From contig CP136061.1 in the NCBI GenBank assembly GCA_032622095.1, positions 126,368,754 through 126,432,753 of the forward strand: 64,000 nucleotides of DNA, in the 5' to 3' direction. Numbering within the stretch: position 1 is the stretch's first letter; each line of letters starts with the position of its first letter. This stretch comes from Siphonodentalium dalli (Eukaryota; Mollusca; Scaphopoda; Gadilida; Siphonodentaliidae). Shown here one piece after another: positions 1 through 11,994 of the stretch. The notes under the pieces were generated by a model that worked only from the letters and a program-made list of their open reading frames with translations, was not told the DNA's origin and searched no databases. The position numbers were made by a program, and so were the translations under genes.

Positions 1-2035
1 GTATGATCATAGGTGATGTGAATAGGTATACAGGGAGTTACTGTATGGTCATGAATGATGTGAATAGGAATACAAGGAGTGACTATATGGTTATGAGTGA
101 GGAATATAAGGAGTGGCTGTGTGGGCATGTGTGAGGAGAGTAGCTACGTGGTCATCCGTGTGTTGTTTATGTATATATGGAGTGACTGTAAGGTCGTGGT
201 GGGATGTATATGTGTACCGTGTGTGGCTGTATTGTGACATGTGGGTGTATATGTATATTTGTGCTGTCTGTATGATCATGGATGGAGTGCTTAGATAAAT
301 AGGGAGTGATTTTATGGTTATGGGTAATGTGTATAGGTGCACATGGTATGCCTGTACGGTCAAGATTGAATTTATATGCATACCTGGAATAAGCTGGATG
401 GTCATTGGCGAGCGTGTGGCTATATAGGGAGTGCCATTTTGGTAACGGGTGGGTCGTATATTTATATATGTTGTGGATGTATTATCATCGGTGGTGTATA
501 GGGTGTAGATGAATGATCATGGATGGCGTGTATGAGTATACAGTGAGTTGCTGAATTGTCATGTGTGAGGTGTATATGCAAGTATGAAACTTATGAGTGG
601 TCGTGTGTGCGGGTATTGGTATATTTAGAATGGCTCACCATTGGTGAGGTGTATATGTATATCTGGATTGACTCTATGGTCATGAGTATGGCGAATAGAT
701 ATACATGTAGTGGCTGTAGGGTCCATGGTGAGGTAAATAGGTATACAATGAGTGACTGTATGATCGTGAATGTGGTGAATATGTATACATAGAGTATCTA
801 TATGGTCAGGTGTAGGAGTATACCTGGTGCTCATGCATGGTGATTCATGGCTGTATCGTCATTTGTGGCATGTACCGGTATAACCAAATATGGCTGTGTG
901 GTCAGGTGTACGTGTATAGAGTGTGTGACTATATTGTCATTTGTGTGGTGTTTATGTACATATGAGGTGATGTGTGGGTTGTACATGTGTAATTTTGGTG
1001 GCTATCGCTTTCCACAATAACTCAAGGATATGCTAATCAATAGAGAGGTCATGTCAAAGAGTTCTCCATCTTGATAGTGTGTGTGTACATGGGTGAACTT
1101 TAAACGTCAAAAAGCGATAGCCAACAATTACCACACAGTCATTCCATATATACATAAACACCACAGACATAACAATATAGTGACCAACTGTATAAACGTA
1201 CACCTGACCCATGACCACGGATGGCCATACAGCCATGAGTCACAATGGAGGCACACCGGGTATAATCCTAAACATGACCCATAACCATAGAGTCACTCCC
1301 TGTATACCCATTCACCTCATCATTGGCCATACGGTCATCCCATGTATACCTATTCTCCACACACACATGGTCAAATAGACATTTAATATATACATCAACA
1401 CCACACCAATGACCATAGAGTCACTCCGGGTATACATATCCACCTCACCAATGGTCATATAGCCACTCGCTTCATACACATACCCTCACCGTGGCACCTG
1501 GTATACTCCTTCATCTGACCTATGGCCATATAGTCACCCCGTGTCTACCTATTCAAAACATTCATACATGATCATGGTCAATCATAGTATATATATATTC
1601 ACCTCACCCTTGGCCATGTCACTCCCTGTATCCCTATGTGTCACACCATAGCAGAATAGCCACTCAAGATATACTAATACTCCCCAGCCATGTCAGTATA
1701 TTCACTCCATGTATGCATATGCACATCATCTATGGCCATATAGCCGCTCGCTATATACACACATACCCGTCGCCCATGACCATATAGCAACACATGTGTA
1801 TACCCGTATAACATACACATGACCATACCGACACGAGTCACCAAGCAGGAACACCGGGTATACTCATACACCTGACACATGACCATTTAGTCACTCCCTG
1901 TATAGCTATTCATTATATTTATGATCATACAGTCACTCATTGTATACACCCATGTACTCATCTCACCATTGACCATACAATAACTCCCTGTATACCTATT
2001 CACCTCACCTATGATCATATAGTAACTCCCTGGAT
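1..2035. repeat. Inverted minisatellite array, ~40-42 bp unit (fold-back element arm pair)
   Basis: The left half (1 to about 1000) repeats a degenerate ~42-bp unit of the type 'gtgactgtatggtcatg' + 'gtgaataggtatacaggga'. The right half (about 1105-2035) holds the same unit in reverse complement ('tccctgtatacctattcacc'). The two halves meet around a ~100-bp unique centre. This centre is bounded by 'ggctatcgcttt' (near 998) and its complement 'aaagcgatagcc' (near 1111). Units vary between about 36 and 42 bp. The left end is cut by the window; the right end is near 2035. Open frames inside the array come from the repeat and are not genes. Layout fits a fold-back transposon whose terminal inverted repeats are made of tandem subrepeats. 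Confidence 0.85.
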
Positions 2036-4540
2036 ACCATATTGGCATCCACCCTGTATCCAGTTGATATGTTTTATCATAATGGACCAGAATAGCCGCA
2101 TATTATGGTTCATCTCAGTTCCGTTTCAAAGTGCTGCCCATTTCCTTTCAATAATATGGCAAGAATCACAAAAGAGGTTCTCCGCAAAATTCCATACTGC
2201 AACTTTAAAATGAATTTGTCATGCCCCAAACGGAACTGGGACAAACATAATAGAACTTAGTTGTCAGTTAATTAACTAACACGTATAATAACCAAGTGAG
2301 TCACAATTTACTACCTTGTCGGATAACGCAGAGAATAATGTTCGGGATATATGTAAAAAATTAACTTTTTACAAATTTGGTTGCCATTTGGGAAGCCACC
2401 TTGAGCAATTTGGTCTATAAACACCGTAGTATGACACATTTAAGATAGACCAAAACAATAAATACCTTTGATACCAATGATAGTTGCATTTTACTTAAAA
2501 CAATTGTCCAACCCTGAAAAGTTAATTTTTGCCGATATTTATGTCAAGTTTGTGAGAGAAAAATCCAATATTTCTGATGATGTCAGCGGTGACAATAGAA
2601 ACAATGATCCATGGTGCATCAGACATGTTAGTATTCAATGTATATAATACAGATTAGCCAATTTTATATACCAACCACAACTTGTAAGCCATTGCAGGAC
2701 ACCCTGGGGTAATATTTACCATTTTTCATATTTTCGGCGGCCATTTTGGAAATTTTCTACACCAATTTCATTCCCATTGAAGTAAAACATCCGTCCAATA
2801 AAATAAAGCACATAGTTGTTGACATTCTATTAACAGCTTGTGTGGTTTGTCGTTAAAATGACTATCAAAATCGTCTTGCAAAAAACATCGAAAATTTCAC
2901 CCCTCTTTTTCAAATCCTCTTTCTGTATCTATTACGGAACTCTCGTCAATGGCAAATGTCTTATAATGACGCTATAATATCACGATTGATGACTGTCTCA
3001 AAAACATTGCCATTTACTAATGATTAATGTGAAGAAAAATGGAAGATATGGTGAAATATTAATTAAATTTCCTATTTTCGTGCATATGACGTCATTTTTC
3101 GTCGGCCATTTTGAATGTTTTTCGAAATTATTTGCCGTCATTTTGAAGAAGGACATCATACCAACAAAATGGCATACATTTTGTCTGTGTATTTTGCTAA
3201 CAACCGATCTATTACAACGATTAAATACAGCTGGTCGGAATTAGAGGAAATGGCGGTCATCTTGGATTCAAATGGCTCTAGCACCTAGTAGGGCCACCTT
3301 TATTTTTCGGTGAAATCCGGATTCTTTATCTGGATACCATAGGGACCAATAAAAATAAGGTTATTTGTAATCATCGGAGGGGGGGGGGGTGCAGGTGGAC
3401 CTTATTGGCTCCCCGACTAATTAGGTCCTTACTTTCTGCAATAAAATTATTGAGACTATTATCAATGCTTTTGTATCAGTTACAGAGGTCATCTTGGTGA
3501 TATCCTGTTCACCTGGGAGCTATATGTGGCTTGTGTTTAAAGCAGAACAATAGCATGAAGGAATATAGTTGGTCAAATTTTCCCAATATGAGGATTCTTG
3601 ATTTGTAAACGCCATTCCTATACAAGTATAAGTTGTAGAAATTAAGTTCAAATTCGAGAAGCAGAATGTTTACCGGAAAAGAATTAAAAACTAAATTGGT
3701 AAAAATAAAAAACTTAAGGACCAAATTTTTTAGATACTTATTAGTATGTAGTACACCGAGAGGCCTCCATTATATAGCATGCACTAAGAGGCCGCGAATC
3801 GGTTGGCCATGCAGGCATTACGAGATTCTCTATATATCCGCAAAAGCGGATCTTTTTCTCAAACTGATATTAAAAAAAGAAGAAAGTACGTATATTTAGT
3901 ACGTCATCGATTGATTGTCCGTCTGCATGGCGGTTATAGGCCTCAAGTTGCTGACCTCTGTTCACATCGGATGTTGCTCGTGAACCGTATGCCTCGTTTA
4001 AGTACTACTTTTTTTTCAATAACCAGTGACGACAACCTATGTGAACTCAACACCTGCCCAACACAAGTGCATGTCTCGTCGGCTATCTGCATCTTTCTTT
4101 TGCAACGCAGCACAAAGAAATCCCGTTAAAAATGAATGGCACACACCAGATTCGCTGCAACACATTCGCTTTTATAATGTGTCATGTTATGAATATAATG
4201 TAAATTGTGCGAACAAAATATTATCGTGCATACAGTACTATTCAGTAACTTCCGCATGCAGGCTAGAGCGCCCAAAGCCCGAGATGCAGCTAGGGCATCA
4301 TCCCTGTCCTCAGTGCATGTACTGGCTTTTCTAACATTTTGGCACGTGTCACGCTCCTGGGGATTGACTTTGTTGTATAGCATGCCACCTGCATATACCT
4401 TCTATGAATACATATCCTGTTACAGATCCCCATCCAATTTGATACAAAACAAGTGCGACACCAAGCGTGCTGGCATATGCCCGACGCTCAGGTTAGAGAG
4501 TGGCAGTATACTATAACTGTTTGTATGGAGGACACGTGTT
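2036..4540. other. Intergenic stretch without a recognisable gene
   Basis: AT-rich sequence with scattered 'ggccattttg'-like phrases and one poly-G run near 3377-3388. Several short overlapping frames between 3666 and 4516 share no recognisable motif and are not called. Confidence 0.5.
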
Positions 4541-5665
4541 GATGTTTTCCAAGTTCAAGAGAAAGTCCATAACTCTGGGGAAAATCAATGGATGGAATCA
4601 ACTGTATGCGAGTATCCTTTCGCTCATATTGGTATATTGCTATACCACATGCTGATGCTTTCTAAGTCCAAGAGAAGGTCCGCAACTCTGGGGGAAATCA
4701 ATTGATGGAACCAACTTTATGCGAGTATCCTTTCGCTCATATTGGTCTATTACTATACCACATGTTTATGCTTTCTAAGTTCAAGAGAAGGTCCATAACT
4801 CTGGGGGAAATCAATGGATGGAACCAACTGTATGCGAGTATCCTTTCGCTCATATTGGTCTATTACTATACCACATGTTGACGCTTTCTAAGTTCAAGAG
4901 AAGGTCCATAACTCTAGGGGGAATCAATGGATGGAACCAACTGTATGCAAGTATCTTTTCGCTCATATTGGTCTATTACTATACCACATGTTGATGCTTT
5001 CTAAGTTCAAGAGAAGGTCCGTAACTCTGGGGGAAAACAATGGATGGAACCAACTGTATGCGAGTACCTTTCGCTCATATTGGTCCATTACTATACCACA
5101 TGTTGATGCTTTCTAAGTCCAAGGGAAGGCCCGTAACTCTGGAGCAAATCAATGGATGAAACCAACTGTATGCGAGTATCCTTTCGTTCATATTGGTATA
5201 TTATTATACCACATGTTGATGCTTCTAAGTCCAAGAGAAGGTCCGTAACTCTGGGGAAATCAATGGATGGAACTGTATGCGAGTATCCTTTCGTTCATAT
5301 TGGTATATTATTATACCACATGTTGATGCTTCTAAGTCCAAGAGAAGGTCCGTAACTCTGGGGAAATCAATGGATGGAACTGTATGCGAGTATCCTTTCG
5401 TTCATATTGGTATATTATTATACCATATGTTGATGCTTTCTAAGTCCAAGAGAAGGTCCGTAACTCTGGGGCAAATCAATGGATGGAACCAACTGTATAT
5501 ATGCGAGTATCCTTTCGTTCATATTAATTGGTCTATATTACTATACCATAATTATGTTGATGATTTCTAAGTCCAGGAGAAGGTCCGTAACTCTGGGGGA
5601 AATCAATGGGTGGAACCAACTGTATTACGTGAGTGTCCTTTCGCACATATTGGTCTATTACTGTA
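4541..5665 (+). repeat. Tandem array, ~113-bp unit, about 10 copies
   Basis: The phrase 'aactctgggg(g)aaatcaatgg' recurs at 4571, 4684, 4797, 4910, 5023, 5135, 5247, 5354, 5462 and 5589, so the spacing is 113, 113, 113, 113, 112, 112, 107, 108 and 127 bp. Each unit also carries 'gcgagtatcctttcg(c/t)tcat' and 'taccacatgttgatgctt'. The first units are the most regular. The last units gain and lose short blocks, including a few inserted bases near 5497-5530. The period is not a multiple of three, so the overlapping open frames are repeat artefacts. Confidence 0.95.
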
Positions 5666-6042
5666 CACAAAAAGATATTCAAATCTAAATATCGGTGCTT
5701 GCAGGAGTAACAATGTTAATTGTGTTGCACATGCAGATGGAAAATGTCTGCTATTTAATTTTCGAAGTCGGTCAAGGAAAGTAACAACTATGGTACGAAT
5801 CCCGACGTATGTGGTTGTCCTTTCGTCCATGCTGGGCTATCGCCATACCAAAGCCCAACAAAACCAGACGATCCACATGGGCCAAAACTACAAGGTGAAA
5901 TGGTCGTAAAAGGACAGAATATTACCAAACTTCCATGTCTAACAAGAACCGAAACTCTCATACGAATGAATGGACAAATCTCTCAGTAAGTGACGTTATG
6001 CATGTATATATATATGGGTATCGGCATATATTAAATATACAA

Positions 6043-6180
6043 TATACGCATAGTGTTTCAGAATAACAATTTAATCCACTCGTGGGATAGGCGATTTACA
6101 CCACGAGCTTCAGCTCGTGGTGTAAATCGTCAATCCCACGAGTGGATTAAATTTGTTATTCAGAAACACTATGCGTATAG
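6043..6180. repeat. Near-perfect ~138-bp hairpin
   Basis: The left arm starts at 'tatacgcatagtgtttcag' and runs to the tip near 6110, where 'caccacgagctt' meets 'cagctcgtggtg'. The right arm returns to 'ctgaaacactatgcgtata' in complement, with only a few mismatches or gaps ('gtgggataggcg' against 'cgtcaatcccac'). No coding potential. Probably a small fold-back element or a recent inverted duplication. Confidence 0.9.
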
Positions 6181-6377
6181 TTAGTTTATGCCACGATCTT
6201 TACAATATGCGATGGATAAACACTTTTCCGTTCAAATTGTATGGAGAAAGTTTAATCCACTCTGCGAAGTTTAATCAACAGTAGGCACGTTTAATCAACA
6301 GGTGTTGATTAAATGTAAAATTTAAACAGATGGCTTTATTTATATAGTAAGATAGGCGATCGTGGTATAAATGGTCC

Positions 6378-6698
6378 TATTAGTTAAAATTCCTCAGTGT
6401 TATAGGGTATGTGGCATGCCACCCCAGCCGTTGAGGCATGCCAATATCCCATAATATGTCAAATATAGCGAATTATCGAAATATGAAATACCACGAAAAA
6501 GCGAGAGTTGATCTATTGTGGTGTTGTTATCTCTAATACAAATCGCCGTTATTTCGTAAATATACATTCTTTATAGAGTTATTACCCTTTGGCAATGCTA
6601 GGATTTTAGCTTTCAAAGAGCCTGACAGCCTGTGGCATGCCTCAACGGCTGGCGTGGCATGCCACATACCCTATATCACTGAGAACTTTTAACTAATA
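6378..6698. mobile_element. MITE with ~65-bp terminal inverted repeats
   Basis: The left end 'tattagttaaaa' and the right end 'ttttaactaata' are complementary. The inverted repeats continue inward for about 65 bp, including 'gggtatgtggcatgccac' and 'gccgttgaggcatgcca'. About 190 bp of AT-rich sequence separates the arms. A TA duplication is possible at the edges. Non-coding. Confidence 0.8.
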
Positions 6699-6839
6699 GT
6701 TTTGTATTACTACAGAGTAACATTGGTCTGTATCAGGTGAAATTATTATACATAATTATCTAATTTGAGTTCATTACAGCTAGTAGCTGCGAATTATGCA
6801 GTGTGCGATGCTTAGTTTTCTTTATCTAATTTGAGTTCA

Positions 6840-7330
6840 CTACAGTAGCTGCAAATCTGCAGTATAAGATGTTTCAGGAAGAGTGCGAACATTTGTAATA
6901 TGCTTTGGTAATTTGTTCCATGAAGTATATTTAGGCAAATATGAGTTTCTGAAATGTTCTGTGTGGGGCCGAAATATATATGAATGAAATTTATCATGTT
7001 CGCGCATATCATAGCGATTATTGACAACTTGTCTGGAACGGGGTGGCAACATGAGCGTGTGGTAATTGGGAACTTGGTCATTTATTATTTTAAACATGGT
7101 GCATGTGCAACTCGTGGTGTTCTCGTAGAAAGCTTTGGTCGTCCTATATACTTCGTCAAACATGCGATTGATATCTACAGCACGCGCGTAATATAATCAT
7201 GTGACTATTCTTGCGGCATCCTTGTGTATGTCATCGAACTTTTTAACAAGTAATCTGTTGCGGTGCCCCACACTACATCAACATAGTCTATAATTGGTAA
7301 GATTGGTCTATACGTTGCAACACGCTCCAT
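6840..7330 (-). pseudogene. Broken non-LTR retrotransposon reverse-transcriptase C-terminus
   Basis: Reading the minus strand from about 7330, 'LPIIDYVDVVWG' is followed, after a frameshift, by 'RLLVKKFDDIHKDAARIVT', then a stop. The frame then stays open (about 7163 down to 6840) with 'MFKIINDQVPNYHTLMLPP' and near the end 'LPKYTSWNKLPKHI'. This order (ILP..DY.D..WG, L...Q..AARI, M.KI..G..P.YL...LPP, then .....WN.LP) is the usual C-terminal end of LINE-type reverse transcriptases. The polymerase YxDD core is not present here. With one frameshift and at least one internal stop, it is a dead 5'-truncated copy. The clade (CR1/L2/RTE-like) cannot be fixed from this piece. Confidence 0.85.
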
Positions 7331-7688
7331 CACACCTGACTGGTGCGGTGGTGCCCTTTTTTGCCCCAGTAGACATACTATAATACTGCTCAGTTGGTCT
7401 TTATCCCATGGTTTTGGGGCACTAATTTACACATAGGTTCACAAAACAAACTGGACTCTTTATACCGGGATTTATCAGAGTATATATAAGTGCGGGGTAA
7501 ACCATGCCTTTATTTTGGAATTTAGAAGGGTAGTCCTTTTACATGGCTTTTACAAGAGTTTATCATTTTTATCTGACTTTATCATATTTCAGCGGAGTTA
7601 GAGTCTGGTATACCATGTTTAAAGGTAACTCAATCAGCCAATGGAAGTTTTACAAAAGCATGTGACTATTGGTCAAAGGAGTACAACC

Positions 7689-7779
7689 GAAGTCGGGCCC
7701 ATGTGAAGTCGACCTCATATGAAGATGACCCAATACGAAGACGACCCGACGCGAAGTCGACCTGAGAGAAGTCGGCCCC
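7689..7779 (+). repeat. 16-bp minisatellite, about 5-6 units
   Basis: Units of the form 'gaagtcgacctcatat', 'gaagatgacccaatac' and 'gaagacgacccgacgc' follow one another in strict 16-bp steps. Only the first 10 or so bases are well conserved. It is distinctly more GC-rich than its flanks. Confidence 0.85.
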
Positions 7780-8136
7780 GATCATTAGATATGAATTGAA
7801 TATTGTTAATATTATGTTTAATGAGCGCGGCGGACAATTACACTTTAAACGAACACATTATTATTACAATGTGTGTATGTACGCAAGGAGGGACTTTCCT
7901 CAGTCATTGTTGTAAAATCAAACTAAGGAAACAATTTCAACATATTGTTGGTGTGAAATTTCCAACCAATCTAGTGTAAGGTAAGAAATTTGTAACTGTT
8001 GAAAAATTTGACCAAAGTTTGGGCCATACACCAATTAAGCACCCCTCCCTGTCCAAGCCCCGTCTCTCCCCACCACCCATATCCCCCGGCCACGCCATAA
8101 TATACCTATGATTCAGTTGAACGTGATTTCATAAGA

Positions 8137-8755
8137 TAACATAACATAGCATAGCATTTTTATTGACATAATACACCCACGCGGGGCAGTTGTCATAATA
8201 CAGATAATTTAAACACAAGTGAAGACAATTTCATATAAAAATATATATAACATGTATTTGTAACTCAACACTATATTCTCAATTATTTGCGGAAAACTGC
8301 CGAACCATGTTACAGATCAGATTGCATATGCTCGGTTGTTCAGCCTTCATGAGGAATATGAACTTTTCTATTTCATCAAAGTTTACGAAAATTGGTTGGT
8401 GAACTCCTATTTCAGTGAAAAATCTCTTCCGCAAATGGTTATGTTTTTCACATCTTATTATAAAGTGTTCTTCCGTTTCAATTTCATTTGCTTCACATTG
8501 TTTACATATGCGTTTCTCGTAAGGTATTTTTGGCTGAGCGTGTCGCCCAACCTATACCTGCAACATATGATTGCTTACTCTAATCTTACTGAAACACGAT
8601 CTCGTATAAAAATTAGTAATTTGGAGTAAGTATGGTTCAATTTCATATTGTTCTTTGAAACAACGATACGTTCTTAATTTATTCATACCATTTTTCTTAT
8701 AATTTTTCATATAAGATATGTTCATGTCTGGGCGACAAACATGCGTAAATGTCCC
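8137..8755 (-). pseudogene. LINE 3' end: C-terminal Cys/His knuckle domain with stop, plus 3' tail
   Basis: On the minus strand from about 8755 to the stop at 8279-8281, one frame reads 'CFSKIRVSNHMLQV', a stop, 'VGRHAQPKIPYEKRICKQC' and 'EANEIETEEHFIIRCEKH'. The C-x2-C ... H-x4-C cluster preceded by 'GR....P..-RICK-C' is the C-terminal knuckle typical of invertebrate non-LTR retrotransposons. The C-terminal 'NLICNMVRQFSANN' precedes the stop. About 110 bp downstream lies 'caataaaaatgctatgctat' and short 'tatg' repeats, as expected for a LINE 3' terminus near 8137. One in-frame stop makes it a dead copy. It may be a different family from the fragment at 6840-7330. Confidence 0.82.
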
Positions 8756-9878
8756 TCAGGCGGGATTTTGAGGAAGAAATATATTGGTGCTGGCATCGAA
8801 ACATTGCCCCACCTGGATCTTTCAATCATGGCCGTGTATTAATTAAATGAATAACATTAAATGAATAACATCTCATAATCTCCTGAGAGTAGATTTATAT
8901 TACCATTATTTATATAGACAGGCATGACTATGATATTATACCCCTCGGGACTTTCAATATTTGGTTTCTGCCAATTATTGTCACTTACTATTATTATTAG
9001 GTATTTATTGTATTATTTCTTAATATACCTTTTGTATTATGTAAATGGCATAAGCTACAGTCATTATCTGGTTTGAAATGTCAGATACACAAGACAATAT
9101 TCGGCCCAAAATGCCGAATTCGTTCGAATAAATCTTATGTACTATAGAACCGTCACAGCCATGATTTACTTGAAATAGAACCGCAACACGTACACGTGTT
9201 GATTACGAGGCTGCTGTTCCAAATTATCAACCGCTATCGGAGCTATTTTACAGAAGAATAACATGGGTAAATCTTTACACTCAGTGTTCGTGTTCAGAAT
9301 GCGTTTCATATTTTATACGCCACCAAAACAAAGGAATTGCGTTTACGTGGCTTGATTGTCAGTGATAACACGTTGCTATTTACGCGTTAACTCGCTAATT
9401 CCGAGTTAATTGTGATAAAGAGTTCAGATTTCGATAATACGGCACTTCTGCAGCCTCTAGCTGTTCGTTCAGGAAAATATAATACATTCAAGATATCTAT
9501 AATTATGCGTGATTTTGTCCCGAAAATGATAATTTTTAATCATAAGGAACCGTAACAAATCAGTCAAGAACCATCAGAATACCGACGATAGAACGACTTC
9601 CGATATAACAGTTCCTACACATTGTTCTGTTGATGGCGATTTGGACAAATATTAATATTGCTGCAACGAACGCGGCCCGTTCCTTTAATGATGTCCCCGT
9701 AGTCGATGCGGTTAGGTCGGGTCGCAGGCTGGGTTAGACTATAGGCTGGCGAGACCGATTTTCAATCTTGATCGGATCAAGCATATAGCTAGATCGATGT
9801 AAGTTGGAACACATTCATTAATCAGTTTCGCCCCTATTGGCCTATAGCTAAATAGGACAGAGCGCTCGGAACCTTAAT
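8756..9878. other. No gene seen; one TTAA-MITE end fragment at 9629-9692
   Basis: AT-rich sequence without recognisable coding signals. At 9629-9692, 'tgttgatggcgatttggac' to 'gcggcccgttcctttaa' matches the terminal ~65 bp of the element family at 22651-23178, in reverse orientation. Confidence 0.55.
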
Positions 9879-10305
9879 TTATTGTCAAATGTTTTTCCTT
9901 TGTTATGTAAACAAAAGCAGAAAACGTTACAAAAGCTGGCTTTTGTTTAGATCCGGATATGGTAAACATAAAGAGCGTAATTTGTTATTGTTTTCCTGAT
10001 ATGGAAATAATAAAGAGCGTTTATAAATATCATTTGTGTGTGATTATAAGGCCTAACCAATAGCATTTTGCGCTTTTTTGTGGTTGTATGTAAACAGAAG
10101 CAAAACTTTTGTAACACGATCAGACTCTTAACTAAATTCTATTGTTTACGTACACCAGTGTACGTCTTGTCGACAATATACTATTTACGCGCTGATTATG
10201 TTTGGCATATGAACAAAACTATATATTTTTTTTAATATTCCTTCTGTTGATGGCGATTTGAACAAATATGAATATTTTTGCAACGAACGCCGCCCGTGCC
10301 TTTAA
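9879..10305 (-). mobile_element. TTAA-flanked MITE (cacggg family), copy 1, 5' truncated
   Basis: The reverse complement matches 22651-23178 over most of its length: 'ttgttatgtaaacaaaagc', 'agatccggatatggtaaaca', 'tcctgatatggaaataata', 'ttgtttacgtacac' and 'gatggcgatttgaacaaata'. The outer end reads 'aacgccgcccgtgccTTTAA' at 10287-10305. The inner end is missing. Non-coding. Confidence 0.8.
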
Positions 10306-10795
10306 CCAACATTATGGTAATGCAATGAACATGAAAAAACATAGCAATTGAAAAAGTATTACATTTGGCGATACAAACATGTTTAAACCTGCTGTTGAAC
10401 AATCCACCTAAAAATTCAAAATATATAAAACATTTGAAACCGGGCCAGCGTGCACATTAATTTTTGTTTTGTTGTTGACATAAGCGTCATGTTTCTTGTG
10501 TGCATAAGCGACACGAACGCCAAGGCAGATAACCGAGTCGATTGCGGAAGTTTTATAAAGAAAATACAGCCGAATTTGTCATTTTGGAATGACAGTTACA
10601 CTTTATCGTTCTATGATCTTTTTTAGTCACATTTCGAGTTAATTAGTTTCACGTACGCCTATACATTTAACGCTCGTTACTTATAACTTCGATATAATTT
10701 ATAAAAAGCTAATAAATTAATAGAAAACTGTTTTTTTTCTCCAAATTTTTTCATTTTTTTGTCAGTTTGTTCACACTCACAGTTACTGGACATCA

Positions 10796-10962
10796 CAGTT
10801 GTTGGAAATTTGTGTCAAAAACCGCGAAAACAGATATATCCCCACCCCTACTTACTATATAATTGACCCCTACTTACTATATAATTGACAATTATATAGT
10901 AAGTAGGGGTGGGGATATATCTGTTTTCGCGGTTTTTGACACAAATTTCCAACAACTGTGCT
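10796..10962. repeat. Near-perfect ~165-bp hairpin
   Basis: The left arm begins 'cacagttgttggaaatttgt'. The right arm ends with its exact complement 'acaaatttccaacaactgtg'. The stem includes 'accgcgaaaacagatatat' and its complement. The left arm alone carries a tandem duplication of 'cccctacttactatataatt' next to the tip. Confidence 0.92.
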
Positions 10963-11033
10963 GGACATACACTGATACAGTCCCAAAAATAAGTGTTTAA
11001 TCGAGTTTATAAATCGGTATCCTAATATAATAT

Positions 11034-11994
11034 CACAGTTACTGGACATAAAGTCCCAAAAATAAGGTTTATAAAACTCGATTAAACCCTTATTTTGGGG
11101 ACTTTATGTCACAGGAGTTTGTCAGAATGATAATAAATAATAATAATAATAAATATATACAAATAATAATAAATAGTAATAATAATAAATAGTAATAAAA
11201 GTATAGGAATGAATCAAGGGGATTAGTGATTTGACCTACAAACGTTTATTTATAAAAATTTTGCATCGAAAATAGGAAAGCCAAAACGTTATCGATTGTA
11301 ATTTGTAGCGATCTTCAGACAGATTGCTATTATGACTATTATACATCAATATGACCGCATGTGGCTGAAATTTAACTTCGCATTGACTACATCACCTATT
11401 TTCTCTTTAAAATGACTATATATCACCGCAACGGCAAGTTTCATTTTCGAAGCGTTGGCTGCCCTCTGTGACACGCTGTGACCTAAATCTTTTAAATGTT
11501 ACATCGTTACTAACATTAACATGCCCCGGAAATATTCGGACAGCATGATGCAAACGGCAGAGATTCCTCGGCCCTTTTATTATCTGTGTACAATTTTGCC
11601 CGACACCGCCAACTAATTACAACGGAAGTACATGGTGGCGTGTCAACGAAATCAGCGGACGGTTCGAAAATGAAACCTGGCGTTGCGGTGATATAAAGAG
11701 AACATAAGGTGATATTGCCAATGCCATGCTAAATGTAAATCACAGCGATCACGTTGATGTATAACAGTCATAATAGCAATGAATATGGAGAGCGCCACGA
11801 GCGAAACGTTTTTTTTCATGTTTCTAATTTTCGTGATACTAAATTTTTTTTTAAATGACGTCAATCGCTAATCCCCTAGTTGCTACCCTATTCTTTATTT
11901 ATTGCTTATATATCTATATATATCTATATATCTATTATATTTTTTATTTACTATCATCTTGTCAAACCCCTGTGCTTTATGTCCAGTAACTGTG
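11034..11994. mobile_element. Fold-back DNA element, 20-bp outer TIR and long inner inverted repeats
   Basis: The outer ends are 'cacagttactggacataaag' (11034) and its exact complement ending at 11994. Inside, long arms at about 11104-11470 and 11640-11976 pair imperfectly. Matching blocks include 'cacagg(a/g)gtttg', 'ggggattag(t/c)ga', 'tatatcaccgcaacg' and 'gtttcattttcga'. The ~170-bp centre near 11470-11640 is unique. An (AAT)n tract occupies about 11128-11202. The 70-aa minus frame in the right arm has no coding signature. Confidence 0.78.

Noticed and set aside
3666-4516. Cluster of overlapping frames of 77-108 residues
   Set aside because: Four frames overlap on both strands without motif, splice or promoter support; looks like a locally stop-poor stretch.
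4931-5688. Overlapping plus-strand frames with 'SFRSYWYIIIPHVDA'-like repeats
   Set aside because: Pure tandem-array translation. The 113-bp period does not keep the frame.
8336-8629. 97-residue plus-strand frame, hydrophobic
   Set aside because: It is the antisense of the LINE C-terminal knuckle domain, which reads clearly on the minus strand.
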